Source: Maritimibacter sp.
GTDB taxonomy: Bacteria; Pseudomonadota; Alphaproteobacteria; Rhodobacterales; Rhodobacteraceae
DNA: 64,000 nucleotides
Reading direction: 5' to 3'
Assembly: GCA_002695005.1 (NCBI GenBank)
Contig: NZNT01000019.1
Span: forward strand, 310,001 to 374,000
A program made the translations under genes and the position numbers. This document shows, piece by piece, positions 17,693 to 26,839 of the stretch; the stretch's first letter is position 1, and every line of letters starts with the position of its first letter. The notes beneath the pieces are model-generated. The model saw nothing but the letters and a program-made list of their open reading frames with translations, searched no databases and had not been told where the DNA came from.

Positions 17693-18370
17693 TCAGGCGA
17701 GGTATTTCCCGGCTTCCTTGCGCGCGAAGGGCTTCATCCGATCGCCGTGGGTGGCGAGGAAGGCGCGGGTGCGCTCGGGGTCGTGCTTGGACAGGTCGCG
17801 CAGCCACCACGCCACAGCTTTCTGGATGAACCATTCGCGGTCGTCGACATATCCGGCCGCCCAGCCCAGCACACGCTCGCGGATCGCGAGGTCTGCGGGC
17901 TTGGGGTTGTTCTGCTTGGTCCAGGGCAGGGTGATGACGAGCGCGGCGCGCCGGGTCCACATATGGTCCGATGTGGTCCAGCCTTCGACCTCATCCACCC
18001 GCGCGGGGTCGGCCACCAGCCGCTTCTGCCCCGCCATGCAGGCGTGGTCGGCAATGGCCCAGCTGTCGAAATCCGGCACCCAGGACGCGATGAGCCGCCA
18101 TGCGTCCTCGTCGCCCTTGATCCGGGCCTGCGTAAGCAGTTTCGCCGCCGCCAGACGCGCCTCGTAGATGTCGGTGCGCCAGAGCGCGTCGGCCAGTGCG
18201 ACCCGCTCGTCGACGGTGTGCGATTGCCGCCAGTCTTTCGTGATGTCGTTGATCGCGGGGTTCGGCACGCCGAGGTATTCGCGCTCCACCTTGTGATAGG
18301 CTGCCGCCCCCTCGGCGCGCCCCGGCTCGATACGCGCGCGCAGCACGTCGAGGGCGGCTTCGGGGGTCAT
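17693..18370 (-). CDS. DNA alkylation repair protein, AlkD-like
   Basis: A 225-residue all-helical protein of HEAT-repeat type, matching AlkD-family DNA glycosylases. Typical features are the repeated W/D-rich helices, FDSWAIADHA and EWFIQKAVAWWLRDL. AlkD removes N3- and N7-alkylated purines without base flipping. Its ATG overlaps the stop of the preceding PNPOx-like gene by 4 nt, so the two are translationally coupled, which may link flavin-dependent and DNA-repair functions only by co-expression. Confidence 0.82.
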   Translation of the reverse strand: MTPEAALDVLRARIEPGRAEGAAAYHKVEREYLGVPNPAINDITKDWRQSHTVDERVALADALWRTDIYEARLAAAKLLTQARIKGDEDAWRLIASWVPDFDSWAIADHACMAGQKRLVADPARVDEVEGWTTSDHMWTRRAALVITLPWTKQNNPKPADLAIRERVLGWAAGYVDDREWFIQKAVAWWLRDLSKHDPERTRAFLATHGDRMKPFARKEAGKYLA

Positions 18371-18909
18371 TCGAAGATCCCGGTATCGGCCCCGTCGATG
18401 GTCTTGAGGTTCTTTTCCTCCCAGTAGGCCACGATGCCGTCGTCGCCCTTGTCCTCGGCCCACGTCACCAGCGTATCGCGCTCGCGGTGCTCGTCGAAGA
18501 AGGGGACCGCGTAGCCGCAGGAGGTCTGCACGAGGTCCACCGTCATGTCATAGACCTGCCGCGCGCCGGTGGGCGTGCCGAAGAGGCCCGCAAGCTCCGC
18601 AAAGTCCGCGTCGCGCGGATGCACGGTGCGGGCGGTGCCGTAGCAGCGCAGAATGAGGGGCCGGGTGGTGAAGCTGCACCACATCAGCGTCATGCGGTTC
18701 ACGTCACGCAGATGCCCGGCGGTTTCGTTGCCCGATCCTGTGAGGTTGAGCCAGACGATCCGGTTCGGCCCCATGACGCGCAAGCTGTCCATACCCTTGG
18801 GCGAGACGTTGACGCGCCCTTCACGCGCGGCGGAGCCCACGAAGAACAGGTGCTGGTCCTCGATGAAGGCCTTGTGCGGGGCTGCGATGGTGTCGAACTG
18901 CTTGGCCAT
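18367..18909 (-). CDS. Pyridoxamine 5'-phosphate oxidase-fold protein
   Basis: A 180-residue split-barrel flavoprotein-like protein. Residues near the N-terminus (HLFFVGSAAREGRVNVSPKG) and WLNLTGSGNETAGHL are typical of PNPOx-related putative FMN-binding proteins. The biochemical role is not known for this subgroup, and it is not the PdxH biosynthetic enzyme by motif. It begins 3 nt after glmS and overlaps the AlkD-like gene by 4 nt, so glmU-glmS-PNPOx-alkD look like one minus-strand operon. Confidence 0.8.
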   Translation of the reverse strand: MAKQFDTIAAPHKAFIEDQHLFFVGSAAREGRVNVSPKGMDSLRVMGPNRIVWLNLTGSGNETAGHLRDVNRMTLMWCSFTTRPLILRCYGTARTVHPRDADFAELAGLFGTPTGARQVYDMTVDLVQTSCGYAVPFFDEHRERDTLVTWAEDKGDDGIVAYWEEKNLKTIDGADTGIFE

Positions 18910-18912
18910 GGT

Positions 18913-20733
18913 TCACTCCACCGTCACGGATTTGGCAAGGTTGCGGGGCTGGTCCACGTCCGTCCCCTTTGCGATGGCGGCGTGGTAGGCGAGGAGTTGC
19001 GCCGGCACGGCGTAGAGCATCGGCTGGATCAGCTCCGGCGCATCAGGCATCGTGATCGTGCGCCAGACGTTGCCGCCGGACTTGGCGATGGCGCGCGCAT
19101 CGGCGATGAGGAGCACCCGGCCACCGCGCGCCATGACCTCCTGCATGTTCGAGACGGTCTTCTCGAACAGCCCGTCATGGGGGGCGAGGACGACCGTGGG
19201 CGTTTCCTTGTCCACCAGCGCGATGGGGCCGTGTTTGAGTTCGCCCGATGCATAACCTTCGGCATGCAGGTAGCTGATTTCCTTGAGTTTTAGGGCGCCC
19301 TCAAGGGCGAGTGGAAACATCTGGCCGCGGCCCAGGAACAACACGTCACGCGACTGCGCCACCTTGCGCGCGGCCTTGTCCAACTCGCCCTCGATGGAGA
19401 TCGCGTGGCTCATGAGCCCCGGCAGTTTGCGCAGATCGGCCAAGTGGCCCGCGAGCGCCTCGGCGTCGATCTCGCCCCGCTCGACCCCGGCCTTGAGCAC
19501 CATGACGGCGAAGGTGGCCAGCATGGCTGTGAACGCCTTGGTGGAGGCGACAGACACCTCGACCCCGGCATGGATCGGCAGCGCCACGTCGCTTTCGCGG
19601 GCGATGGAGCTTTCGGGGCTGTTGACGAGGCTCACGATCTTGGCGGCCTTGCCCTCGGAGTAGCGCAGCGCGGCCAGCGTGTCGGCGGTTTCGCCCGACT
19701 GGCTCACGAAGACCGACAGGGTGCCGGTCGGAAAGGGCGGCTCGCGGTAGCGGAACTCGCTCGCCACGTCGATGTCAACGGGCAGACGGGCGTAGTGTTC
19801 GAACCAGTATTTCGCGACGAGGCCCGCGTAATAGGCCGTACCACAGGCGACGATGGAGACACGGCTGACCTGCGTGAAGTCCACGCCGGGCAGGTCCATC
19901 GTGATCCCGTCTTCGGCAAGGTAGGCGTCGAGCACGCGGTCCACCACGCTGGGCTGCTCGGCGATTTCCTTCATCATGAAGTGTTTGTAGCCCAGCTTCT
20001 CGATCCGCATCGCATCCATGCGGACCTGCCGGATCTCGCGGTTGGCCGGACGCCCGGCGGCGTCGAAGATCTCGGCCCCCGCACGGGTGATCACCGCCCA
20101 GTCGCCTTCGTGCAGATAAGTCAGCCGGTCTGTGAGGTTGCTCAGCGCGATGGCGTCTGAGCCGACATACATCTCGCCATCCCCGTGACCGATAGCCAGC
20201 GGGGAGTTCTTGCGGGCCGCGATCATCAGGTCGTCTTCGCCCGCGAACAGGAACAGGAGCGAATAGGCCCCTTCGATCCGCGTGAGCACCTTCTGCACCG
20301 CGTCCCGCGGGCTGAGGCCCTGTTCCAGGAACATGTCCGTGAGCGCCGCGACCGTTTCGGTGTCCGTCTCGCTCTCAAGCGTGCAGCCCGCCTCGGTCAG
20401 TTCCGCGCGCAGTGCGGCGAAGTTCTCGATGATCCCGTTGTGGACGAGCGCGACGCGACCCGACTGGTGCGGGTGGGCGTTGGGCGTGGTGACGCCGCCG
20501 TGGGTCGCCCAGCGGGTATGACCGATGCCCGCCTTGCCGGGCAGGGGGTCGTGAACCAGCAGGTCCGACAGGTTCACCAGCTTGCCGACCGCGCGGCGGC
20601 GGTCCAGCGTGCCCGCGGCGTTCACGGTGGCGATGCCCGCGCTGTCATAGCCGCGGTATTCCAGCCGACCCAGCGCCTCGACGATGATCGGCGCGACTTC
20701 GTGGTCGCCCAGGACGCCAATGATCCCACACAT
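18913..20733 (-). CDS. glmS: Glutamine-fructose-6-phosphate aminotransferase (isomerizing)
   Basis: A 606-residue enzyme making glucosamine-6-phosphate for cell-wall and LPS synthesis. It starts MCGIIGVLG, so the catalytic Cys is residue 2 after Met removal. The N-terminal glutaminase domain is followed by two SIS sugar-isomerase domains (VSQSGETADTLAALR) and ends in PRNLAKSVTVE, the standard C-terminus. It follows glmU by 4 nt, placing both steps of UDP-GlcNAc supply in one operon. There is no room between them for a glmS ribozyme. Confidence 0.97.
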   Translation of the reverse strand: MCGIIGVLGDHEVAPIIVEALGRLEYRGYDSAGIATVNAAGTLDRRRAVGKLVNLSDLLVHDPLPGKAGIGHTRWATHGGVTTPNAHPHQSGRVALVHNGIIENFAALRAELTEAGCTLESETDTETVAALTDMFLEQGLSPRDAVQKVLTRIEGAYSLLFLFAGEDDLMIAARKNSPLAIGHGDGEMYVGSDAIALSNLTDRLTYLHEGDWAVITRAGAEIFDAAGRPANREIRQVRMDAMRIEKLGYKHFMMKEIAEQPSVVDRVLDAYLAEDGITMDLPGVDFTQVSRVSIVACGTAYYAGLVAKYWFEHYARLPVDIDVASEFRYREPPFPTGTLSVFVSQSGETADTLAALRYSEGKAAKIVSLVNSPESSIARESDVALPIHAGVEVSVASTKAFTAMLATFAVMVLKAGVERGEIDAEALAGHLADLRKLPGLMSHAISIEGELDKAARKVAQSRDVLFLGRGQMFPLALEGALKLKEISYLHAEGYASGELKHGPIALVDKETPTVVLAPHDGLFEKTVSNMQEVMARGGRVLLIADARAIAKSGGNVWRTITMPDAPELIQPMLYAVPAQLLAYHAAIAKGTDVDQPRNLAKSVTVE

Positions 20734-20737
20734 GCTG

Positions 20738-22090
20738 CTACTTGCCTTTCTGCCGGGCCTTTTTGGCGCGGAGCTTGTCGAAAAGTTTGACGGCGAAGCC
20801 GGGCTTCACCTCCATGCGGGCGCGGCCCACACCCATCGCCCCGTCCGCTATATCGCGGGTGACGACGGTGCCGGTGGCGGTCATGGCATCGGCCCCCACG
20901 CGCACGGGCGCGACGAGCATCGTGTCCGACCCGATGAAGGCGCGCGCCCCGATCTCGGTGCGGTGCTTGAACACCCCGTCGTAGTTGCAGGTGATCGTGC
21001 CCGCGCCGATGTTTGCGCCTTCGCCCACGCTCGCGTCGCCGATGTAGGACAGATGATTGACCTTGGCCCCTTCGGCGATCTGGGCGTTCTTGATCTCGAC
21101 GAAATTGCCCACCTTGGCGCGCTCGGCCAGTTCCGCACCGGGGCGCAGGCGGGCATAGGGGCCGACGACGGCCCCCGCGCTGACATGACAGCCCTCAAGA
21201 TGGCTGAAGGCCCGGATGCGCGCGTTGCTTTCGACTGTGACGTCCGGGCCGAAGACCACGTTGGGCTCCACCACCGCATCGCGCCCGATGACGGTATCGG
21301 CGCAGAAGAACACGGTTTCGGGCGCGACCAGCGTGACGCCGTTCTCCAACGCCTCGGCCCGCTTCATGTCCTGCAACTGGGCCTCGGCGGCGGCAAGCTC
21401 GGCGCGGGTGTTGATGCCCAGCGTCTCGGCCTCGTCACAGGTCACGGCCTCGGCGCGCAGGCCCTTGGCGCGCGCGACTTCGACGATATCGGTGAGGTAG
21501 TATTCCCCCGCCGCATTCTCGTTGGACAGCCCGTCGATCAGCTCGAAAAGCGTCGCGCTGTCGGCGGCGACCACGCCCGAATTGCACAGGGTGATGGCGC
21601 GTTCCTCGTCGCTCGCGTCGTTGAATTCGACGATGCGCAAGAGCTCCTTGCCGTCCATGACGAGGCGGCCGTACCGCTTGGGATCGGCTGCTTCGAACCC
21701 GAGGATCACGACGTCGGCGCCGGAGGCCCGCGCCTCCATCATCGCCTCGAGCGTTTCGGGCCGGATGAAGGGCGTGTCGCCGTAAAGCACGATGGCATCG
21801 CCGGTGAAACCGCCAAGCGCCGTGCGCGCCTGATCGACCGCGTGGCCGGTGCCCAGACGCTCTTCCTGCAACACCACCTCGATCTCGTCGTCGCGGTCGG
21901 TCGCGGCCTTGGTCACGGCTTCGGCCCCGTTGCCGGCGACCAGCACGACCCGGTCCGGGGCAAGGGCCGACCCGGCGGCGAGCGCATGGGCAAAAAGTGG
22001 CGTGCCCCCCAGTTCGTGAAGCACTTTCGGGAGGTCGGAATTCATCCGTTTGCCCTGTCCCGCCGCGAGAATGATGAGGGCCGTCGCCAT
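20738..22090 (-). CDS. glmU: Bifunctional GlcNAc-1-phosphate uridyltransferase / GlcN-1-phosphate acetyltransferase
   Basis: A 450-residue enzyme for the last two steps of UDP-GlcNAc synthesis. The N-terminal uridyltransferase has LAAGQGKRMNSDLPKVLHEL; the C-terminal half is a left-handed beta-helix of hexapeptide repeats with NFVEIKNA and NYDG, the acetyltransferase site. Start is the ATG at 22090. A longer reading to 22948 runs through the divergent phosphatase gene and is rejected. It is first gene of the glmU-glmS unit and divergent from the HAD gene. Confidence 0.97.
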   Translation of the reverse strand: MATALIILAAGQGKRMNSDLPKVLHELGGTPLFAHALAAGSALAPDRVVLVAGNGAEAVTKAATDRDDEIEVVLQEERLGTGHAVDQARTALGGFTGDAIVLYGDTPFIRPETLEAMMEARASGADVVILGFEAADPKRYGRLVMDGKELLRIVEFNDASDEERAITLCNSGVVAADSATLFELIDGLSNENAAGEYYLTDIVEVARAKGLRAEAVTCDEAETLGINTRAELAAAEAQLQDMKRAEALENGVTLVAPETVFFCADTVIGRDAVVEPNVVFGPDVTVESNARIRAFSHLEGCHVSAGAVVGPYARLRPGAELAERAKVGNFVEIKNAQIAEGAKVNHLSYIGDASVGEGANIGAGTITCNYDGVFKHRTEIGARAFIGSDTMLVAPVRVGADAMTATGTVVTRDIADGAMGVGRARMEVKPGFAVKLFDKLRAKKARQKGK

Positions 22091-22177
22091 GATCTGCTCT
22101 TTTCTTGTCCGCGCACTCGTTTTAACGCTCGCCGCGTAACACGCAATGGTCATGGCGGGAAGTCCCGGGGGTTTGGC

Positions 22178-22837
22178 ATGAAAACGGTGATCTTCGATCT
22201 GGACGGAACGTTGGCCGACACCTCGCGCGATCTCATCTGCGCGGCCAACGCCTGTTTCTCGCGCCTGGGCCACGGCGACGTTCTCGACCCGGTGGCGGAT
22301 GGGGCGACGGCGTTTCGCGGCGGGCGGGCGATGCTGACGCTCGGGTTCGAGCGGCTGGGGCAGGGGCTTGAGGGTGTGGACCGCGAGTATCCTTACCTGC
22401 TGGAGTGGTACGGTGAGAATATCGACACCCACACGGTCATGTATCCCGGCGCGGTCGCGGCGGTGGAACGGCTGCGGGACGCGGGCTATGCGGTCGGGGT
22501 CTGCACCAACAAGCCCGAGGGGCTGGCCGAGACCCTGCTTGGTCGGCTGGGGGTGCGTGGCCTCTTCGCGTCGCTCATCGGCGCGGACACCCTGCCGGTG
22601 CGCAAGCCGGACCCGGCACCCTTTGTCGCGGCGGTGGAGCGGGCCGGGGGCGATCTCGCGCGGTCGCTGCTGGTGGGCGATACCGTGACGGACCGCGAAA
22701 CCGCGCGGGCGGCGGGGGTGCCCTCGCTCCTCATCACCTTCGGGCCTGAGGGCACCGGTGTCGCCGCGCTGGAGCCCGAGGGGCTTTTGAACAGCTACGA
22801 CGACCTGGACGCCGAGGTGGCCCGGCTCATCGGTTGA
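22178..22837 (+). CDS. HAD-family hydrolase, phosphoglycolate phosphatase-like
   Basis: A 219-residue HAD hydrolase. Motif I is DLDGTLADT near the N-terminus, motif II is in VCTNKPEG, and motifs III/IV are RKPDPAPF and LLVGDTVTD. It matches phosphoglycolate phosphatase (Gph), which clears 2-phosphoglycolate from DNA repair or oxygenase activity; related HAD phosphatases cannot be excluded. It starts divergently from glmU, with an 87-nt spacer. Confidence 0.85.
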   Translation: MKTVIFDLDGTLADTSRDLICAANACFSRLGHGDVLDPVADGATAFRGGRAMLTLGFERLGQGLEGVDREYPYLLEWYGENIDTHTVMYPGAVAAVERLRDAGYAVGVCTNKPEGLAETLLGRLGVRGLFASLIGADTLPVRKPDPAPFVAAVERAGGDLARSLLVGDTVTDRETARAAGVPSLLITFGPEGTGVAALEPEGLLNSYDDLDAEVARLIG

Positions 22838-22868
22838 CGGGGTCGGGCGCCCGGCGCAATGTCGCGCC

Positions 22869-24062
22869 ATGAGCGAGACCTTCAAGGGCAACTTCACCCA
22901 GCAGGAACCGATCCCCGAGACGGCGATCGAGGCCGCCGTGGCGGTCATGCGTTCGGGCCGCCTGCACCGCTACAACACCGCGCCGGGGGAGGAGAGCGAG
23001 GTCGCGCTTCTGGAGCGCGAATTCGCGGACTGGTGCGGGGCGAAATACTGCCTCGCCGTCGCGTCGGGCGGCTACGCTTTGGCCACTGCGCTGCGGGCGG
23101 TCGGAGTGAAGCCCGGCGACCGGGTGCTGACCAATGCCTTCACGCTGGCCCCGGTGCCCGGTGCCATCGCGTCGGTCGGGGCCGTGCCGGTGTTCGTGGG
23201 CGTGACAGAAGGGCTTGTGATCGACCTCGACGACCTCGCCGCCAAGGCGGAGGGATCGGATGTGCTGATGCTCAGCCACATGCGCGGGCACCTGGCGGAC
23301 ATGGACGCTCTCATGGCACTGGCTGGGGAAAAGGGTCTGACGGTGATCGAGGATTGCGCGCACACGATGGGGGCGCGCTGGAACGGCGTGCTCTCCGGCC
23401 GCTCGGGCCATGTCGGCTGCTACTCGACCCAGACCTACAAGCACATGAACTCGGGCGAGGGCGGGCTGCTCGTCACCGACGACGACGAGATCATGGCGCG
23501 CGCCGTCATGCTGTCGGGGAGCTACATGCTCTACGGCCGCCACCTCGCCGCACCGGGACCGGAGGTGTTCGAGCGGGTGAAATACGACACGCCGAACGTG
23601 TCGGGCCGGATGGACAACCTGCGCGCGGCGATCCTGCGCCCGCAACTGGCCGATCTCGACGCGCAATGCGCACGTTGGAACGAGCGCTACCGCGTGGTGG
23701 AAGACGGGCTTCGTAACACGCCCGGCCTGACGATCGTGGACCGGCCCGAGGCCGAGGACTACGTCATGTCGTCCTTCCAGTTTCTGCTGCTCGACTGGTC
23801 CGGTGCGGCGGTGACCGAGGTGGTCACGCGGTGCGCGGACAAGGGCGTGGAACTCAAATGGTTCGGTGCGGCAGAGCCCGTGGGCTTCACCTCGCGCTAT
23901 GACAGTTGGCACTATGCCCCGTCCGAGCCGATGCCGGCATCCGACCGGGTGCTGCGCGGTATCCTCGACCTGCGCCTGCCGCTCACATTCTCGCTCGAGG
24001 ACTGCGCCCAGATCGCGCGGATCATCCGGGCCGAGGTGTCTCCGGTCCATCAAGCCGGCTGA
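22869..24062 (+). CDS. DegT/DnrJ/EryC1/StrS-family aminotransferase
   Basis: A 397-residue PLP enzyme of the sugar aminotransferase family. The PLP lysine is in STQTYKHMNSGEGG, preceded by VIEDCAHTMGA, both family hallmarks. Members usually aminate keto sugars in surface polysaccharide or antibiotic synthesis; some lack the lysine, but this one has it. It lies 31 nt after the HAD gene. No other sugar-nucleotide genes are near, so the substrate is open. Glucosamine-6-phosphate synthesis next door may be coincidental. Confidence 0.85.
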   Translation: MSETFKGNFTQQEPIPETAIEAAVAVMRSGRLHRYNTAPGEESEVALLEREFADWCGAKYCLAVASGGYALATALRAVGVKPGDRVLTNAFTLAPVPGAIASVGAVPVFVGVTEGLVIDLDDLAAKAEGSDVLMLSHMRGHLADMDALMALAGEKGLTVIEDCAHTMGARWNGVLSGRSGHVGCYSTQTYKHMNSGEGGLLVTDDDEIMARAVMLSGSYMLYGRHLAAPGPEVFERVKYDTPNVSGRMDNLRAAILRPQLADLDAQCARWNERYRVVEDGLRNTPGLTIVDRPEAEDYVMSSFQFLLLDWSGAAVTEVVTRCADKGVELKWFGAAEPVGFTSRYDSWHYAPSEPMPASDRVLRGILDLRLPLTFSLEDCAQIARIIRAEVSPVHQAG

Positions 24063-24070
24063 CGCCGGCT

Positions 24071-24117
24071 CTGGAGGGCCAGCCCTCCAGACCTCCCGGG
24101 ATATTTCGGACCGGAAA
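24071..24117 (-). repeat. Composite intergenic repeat, copy 1
   Basis: Read on the minus strand: a box beginning CTTTCCGGTCC and ending ATATCCCGGG, followed by a GC-rich hairpin with arms CTGGAGGG and CCCTCCAG (24071-24090). The same box with a different hairpin is found at 24224 and 63427. Confidence 0.75.
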
Positions 24118-24223
24118 GAGGGGCGGGTCCACCCCCGGGTCGCCCCGGGGGCTTTCCGGTCACGGCCATCGGCTTCCCAGCCTGTACCGTGCGCCAACCA
24201 TGGCGCATTGACCTTAACATTTC

Positions 24224-24275
24224 CTTTCCGGTCCAAAATATCCCGGGAGAGCGCGAGAGGGCAGCGCCCTCTCGC
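24224..24275 (+). repeat. Composite intergenic repeat, copy 2
   Basis: The box (24224-24249) begins CTTTCCGGTCC and differs from copy 1 by one central base. Hairpin arms GCGAGAGGGC (24253-24262) and GCCCTCTCGC (24266-24275) pair perfectly around AGC. Confidence 0.75.
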
Positions 24276-24389
24276 ATGGGTCGGCGCCCGGCGCAGCCGG
24301 GCGGCGAAACATCAAAAGCGCGACCGCTTGACCCGACTCGGCTCTCGTGTCTAGAAATGAACAAGCGTTCAATAAATGGGAGGTCAGCC

Positions 24390-25553
24390 ATGTTCATGGC
24401 GTCGATGAACTTCGATCTGGGCGAGGATATCGCGCAGCTTCGCGACATGGTGCACCGGTTCGCGCAGGAGCGGATCAAGCCGCTGGCGGCCGAAATCGAC
24501 AAGACCAACGACTTCCCCTCGCATCTTTGGAAAGAGATGGGCGAGCTTGGCCTGCTTGGTATCACGGTGTCCGAGGAATATGGCGGGTCCGGCATGGGCT
24601 ATCTTGCTCATACCGTCGCGGTAGAGGAGGTCGCGCGGGCGTCGGCCAGTGTCTCGCTGTCCTACGGCGCGCATTCCAACCTTTGTGTAAACCAGATCAA
24701 GCTCAACGGCACCGAGACGCAGAAGCAGCAGTACCTGCCGGGGCTTATCTCGGGCGCGCATGTGGGGGCCCTGGCCATGTCGGAGCCCGGTGCCGGGTCC
24801 GACGTCGTCTCGATGCAACTGCGCGCCGAGAAGAAGAACGGGTATTTCACGCTCAACGGCTCCAAGTTCTGGATCACCAACGGGCCGGAGGCCGACACGC
24901 TGGTCGTTTATGCCAAGACCGACGCGGAGGCAGGGTCCAAGGGGATCACCGCCTTCATCGTCGAGAAGGACATGAAGGGGTTCTCCACTTCCCCGCATTT
25001 CGACAAGCTCGGGATGCGCGGGTCAAACACGGCGCAGCTTTTCTTCGAGGATGTCGAGGTGCCGTTCGAGAATATCCTCGGCGAAGAGGGCAAGGGGGCC
25101 AGGGTGCTCATGTCCGGGCTGGATTACGAGCGCGTGGTGCTTTCGGGCATCGGCACCGGCATCATGGCGGCCTGTCTGGACGAGGTGATGCCCTACATGG
25201 TCGAACGAAAGCAGTTCGGCCAGGCGATCGGGGATTTCCAGCTTATGCAGGGGAAGATCGCCGATATGTACACCAAGATGAACTCGGCGCGCGCCTATGT
25301 CTACGAGGTCGCGAAGGCCTGTGACCGGGGCGAGGTCACGCGGCAGGATGCGGCGGCTTGCGTGCTCTATGCCTCGGAAGAGGCGATGACGGTGGCCCAT
25401 CAGGCGGTGCAGGCGATGGGCGGCATGGGGTTCATGAACGAAACACCGGTGAGCCGGATTTTCCGCGACGCCAAGCTGATGGAGATCGGGGCGGGCACAT
25501 CCGAGATCCGGCGGATGCTCGTTGGGCGCGAACTGATGTCGAAGATGCGCTAG
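24390..25553 (+). CDS. ivd: Isovaleryl-CoA dehydrogenase (acyl-CoA dehydrogenase family)
   Basis: A 387-residue FAD acyl-CoA dehydrogenase, the usual length for isovaleryl-CoA dehydrogenase. Motifs include [32 protein letters not shown] and the glutamate-containing [11 protein letters not shown], then [19 protein letters not shown] and [10 protein letters not shown]. It turns isovaleryl-CoA into 3-methylcrotonyl-CoA, and the methylcrotonyl-CoA carboxylase genes follow downstream, which supports the assignment over other acyl-CoA dehydrogenases. GGGAGG lies 6 nt before ATG 24390. Confidence 0.92.
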   Translation: MFMASMNFDLGEDIAQLRDMVHRFAQERIKPLAAEIDKTNDFPSHLWKEMGELGLLGITVSEEYGGSGMGYLAHTVAVEEVARASASVSLSYGAHSNLCVNQIKLNGTETQKQQYLPGLISGAHVGALAMSEPGAGSDVVSMQLRAEKKNGYFTLNGSKFWITNGPEADTLVVYAKTDAEAGSKGITAFIVEKDMKGFSTSPHFDKLGMRGSNTAQLFFEDVEVPFENILGEEGKGARVLMSGLDYERVVLSGIGTGIMAACLDEVMPYMVERKQFGQAIGDFQLMQGKIADMYTKMNSARAYVYEVAKACDRGEVTRQDAAACVLYASEEAMTVAHQAVQAMGGMGFMNETPVSRIFRDAKLMEIGAGTSEIRRMLVGRELMSKMR

Positions 25554-25581
25554 GCTGGGTGCGACTCTGGGAGGAGATGCC

Positions 25582-26340
25582 ATGACCTTGAGCGACGAAC
25601 AGGACGCGATCGGCGCGAACAGCCCGCATGATTATTCAGGGTTGCGGGCGCTTTTCGTGAACACCTCATTGAAGCGGCAGGCAACGGACAGCCATACGCA
25701 GAAGCTTCTGAACGTCTCGGCGCTGATGATGGAGAAGCAGGGCGTCACGGTGGACCACCTTCACCTGCTCGACCATGACGTGCCGCCGGGTGTTTACCCG
25801 GACATGCGCGATCATGGCTGGGAGCGGGACGACTGGCCTGCGATCTGGGAGCGGGTGCAGGCCGCGCAGATCCTCGTCATCGGCACGCCGCTCTGGCTGG
25901 GCGAGGAAAGCTCGGTCTGCCGGGTGCTGATCGAGCGGCTCTATGCCATGTCGGGCGAACTGAACGACAAGGGGCAGTCGGTCTATTACGGCAAGGTCGG
26001 CGGCTGCGTCATCACCGGCAACGAGGACGGGATCAAGCACACGGCCATGACGCTGGGCTTCGCGCTCAATCATCTGGGCTACACGATCCCGCCGCAGGCC
26101 GATTGTGGCTGGATCGGCGAGGCGGGGCCGGGGCCGTCCTACGGCGACGACGTGGACGGCGCGCCTGCCGGGTATGACAACGATTTCACCCGGCGCAACA
26201 CCACGATCATGACTTGGAACCTGATGCACATGGCCGATCTGCTGCACCGGGCCGGCGGTCTGCCGAACCACGGCAATGACCGCAGCGCGTGGTCCGCCGG
26301 GTGCCGCTTCGATTACGAAAACCCGGACTACCGAGCCTGA
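25582..26340 (+). CDS. Flavodoxin-family / NADPH-dependent FMN reductase-like protein
   Basis: A 252-residue flavodoxin-fold protein. After about 20 residues the first strand and phosphate loop read ALFVNTSLKRQATDSHTQKL, and ILVIGTPLWLGEESS forms the second flavin loop. Such proteins reduce quinones, FMN or iron with NAD(P)H. It lies 28 nt after isovaleryl-CoA dehydrogenase, with GGGAGG before the ATG, so it is probably in the leucine-degradation unit, though the biochemical link is unclear. Confidence 0.8.
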   Translation: MTLSDEQDAIGANSPHDYSGLRALFVNTSLKRQATDSHTQKLLNVSALMMEKQGVTVDHLHLLDHDVPPGVYPDMRDHGWERDDWPAIWERVQAAQILVIGTPLWLGEESSVCRVLIERLYAMSGELNDKGQSVYYGKVGGCVITGNEDGIKHTAMTLGFALNHLGYTIPPQADCGWIGEAGPGPSYGDDVDGAPAGYDNDFTRRNTTIMTWNLMHMADLLHRAGGLPNHGNDRSAWSAGCRFDYENPDYRA

Positions 26341-26350
26341 GGACCGCCCC

Positions 26351-26839
26351 ATGAGACGTTGGATCATCGCCGCTGCCCTGCTGATCGCGAGCCCTGCCGC
26401 CGCGCAGGATCTTATCTACGACTTCGCCCATTCGCGCGATTGCGTGGCGGCGACCGACGACTGGTATGAAAAGGTCCAGTGCATCGGCACCGCTGCCAAC
26501 CGCTGTATGGAGGACACGCCCGGGGGCTATTCCACGGTCGGGCAGGGGGCCTGCGTCTGGGCGGAATACGAGGATTGGGATGCGGAGCTGAACGCGCTTT
26601 ACGGTCCGTTGCGGGCGCGGCTGGCAAATGACGACGAGGTCAACGAGATGCCGGTCAGCACCGCCGACGCTCTGCGCGACGCGCAGCGGGCGTGGATTCC
26701 TTGGCGTGACGCCAACTGCGCCTTCGAGCGATCGAAATGGGGCGGCGGCGCCGGGGGCGGCCCGGCTTCGGCCGCCTGTCTGATGCAGATGACCGGCGAG
26801 CGCGCGCTGTCGCTCCGGGTCGAGATGGAGTTCCATTGA
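26351..26839 (+). CDS. Secreted LprI/DUF1311-like protein
   Basis: A 162-residue protein with a signal peptide (RRWIIAAALLIASPAAAQ). The mature part has four or more cysteines and the DUF1311 pattern: LNALYGPLRARL, then LRDAQRAWIPWRDANCAFE, then ACLMQMTGERAL. DUF1311 covers the lysozyme inhibitor LprI, but most members are of unknown function. It starts 10 nt after the flavodoxin-like gene, and its stop overlaps the next small gene. Confidence 0.85.
   Translation: MRRWIIAAALLIASPAAAQDLIYDFAHSRDCVAATDDWYEKVQCIGTAANRCMEDTPGGYSTVGQGACVWAEYEDWDAELNALYGPLRARLANDDEVNEMPVSTADALRDAQRAWIPWRDANCAFERSKWGGGAGGGPASAACLMQMTGERALSLRVEMEFH

Larger units (their letters stand above)
24063..24389. other. Intergenic region with two inverted copies of a composite repeat
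   Basis: About 330 bases with no gene I can support. It contains a hairpin plus box (24071-24117), a spacer, and a box plus hairpin (24224-24275) in the opposite orientation, then the start region of the acyl-CoA dehydrogenase gene with GGGAGG at 24378. A long ORF entering from 24189 is only the upstream extension of that gene. Confidence 0.75.

Noticed and set aside
20734-20737. glmS ribozyme or riboswitch in front of glmS
   Set aside because: Only 4 nt separate glmU and glmS, leaving no room for such an element.
22091-22948. 286-residue N-terminal extension of GlmU
   Set aside because: It is antisense to the HAD phosphatase gene and has no homology to GlmU, whose normal N-terminus begins at 22090.
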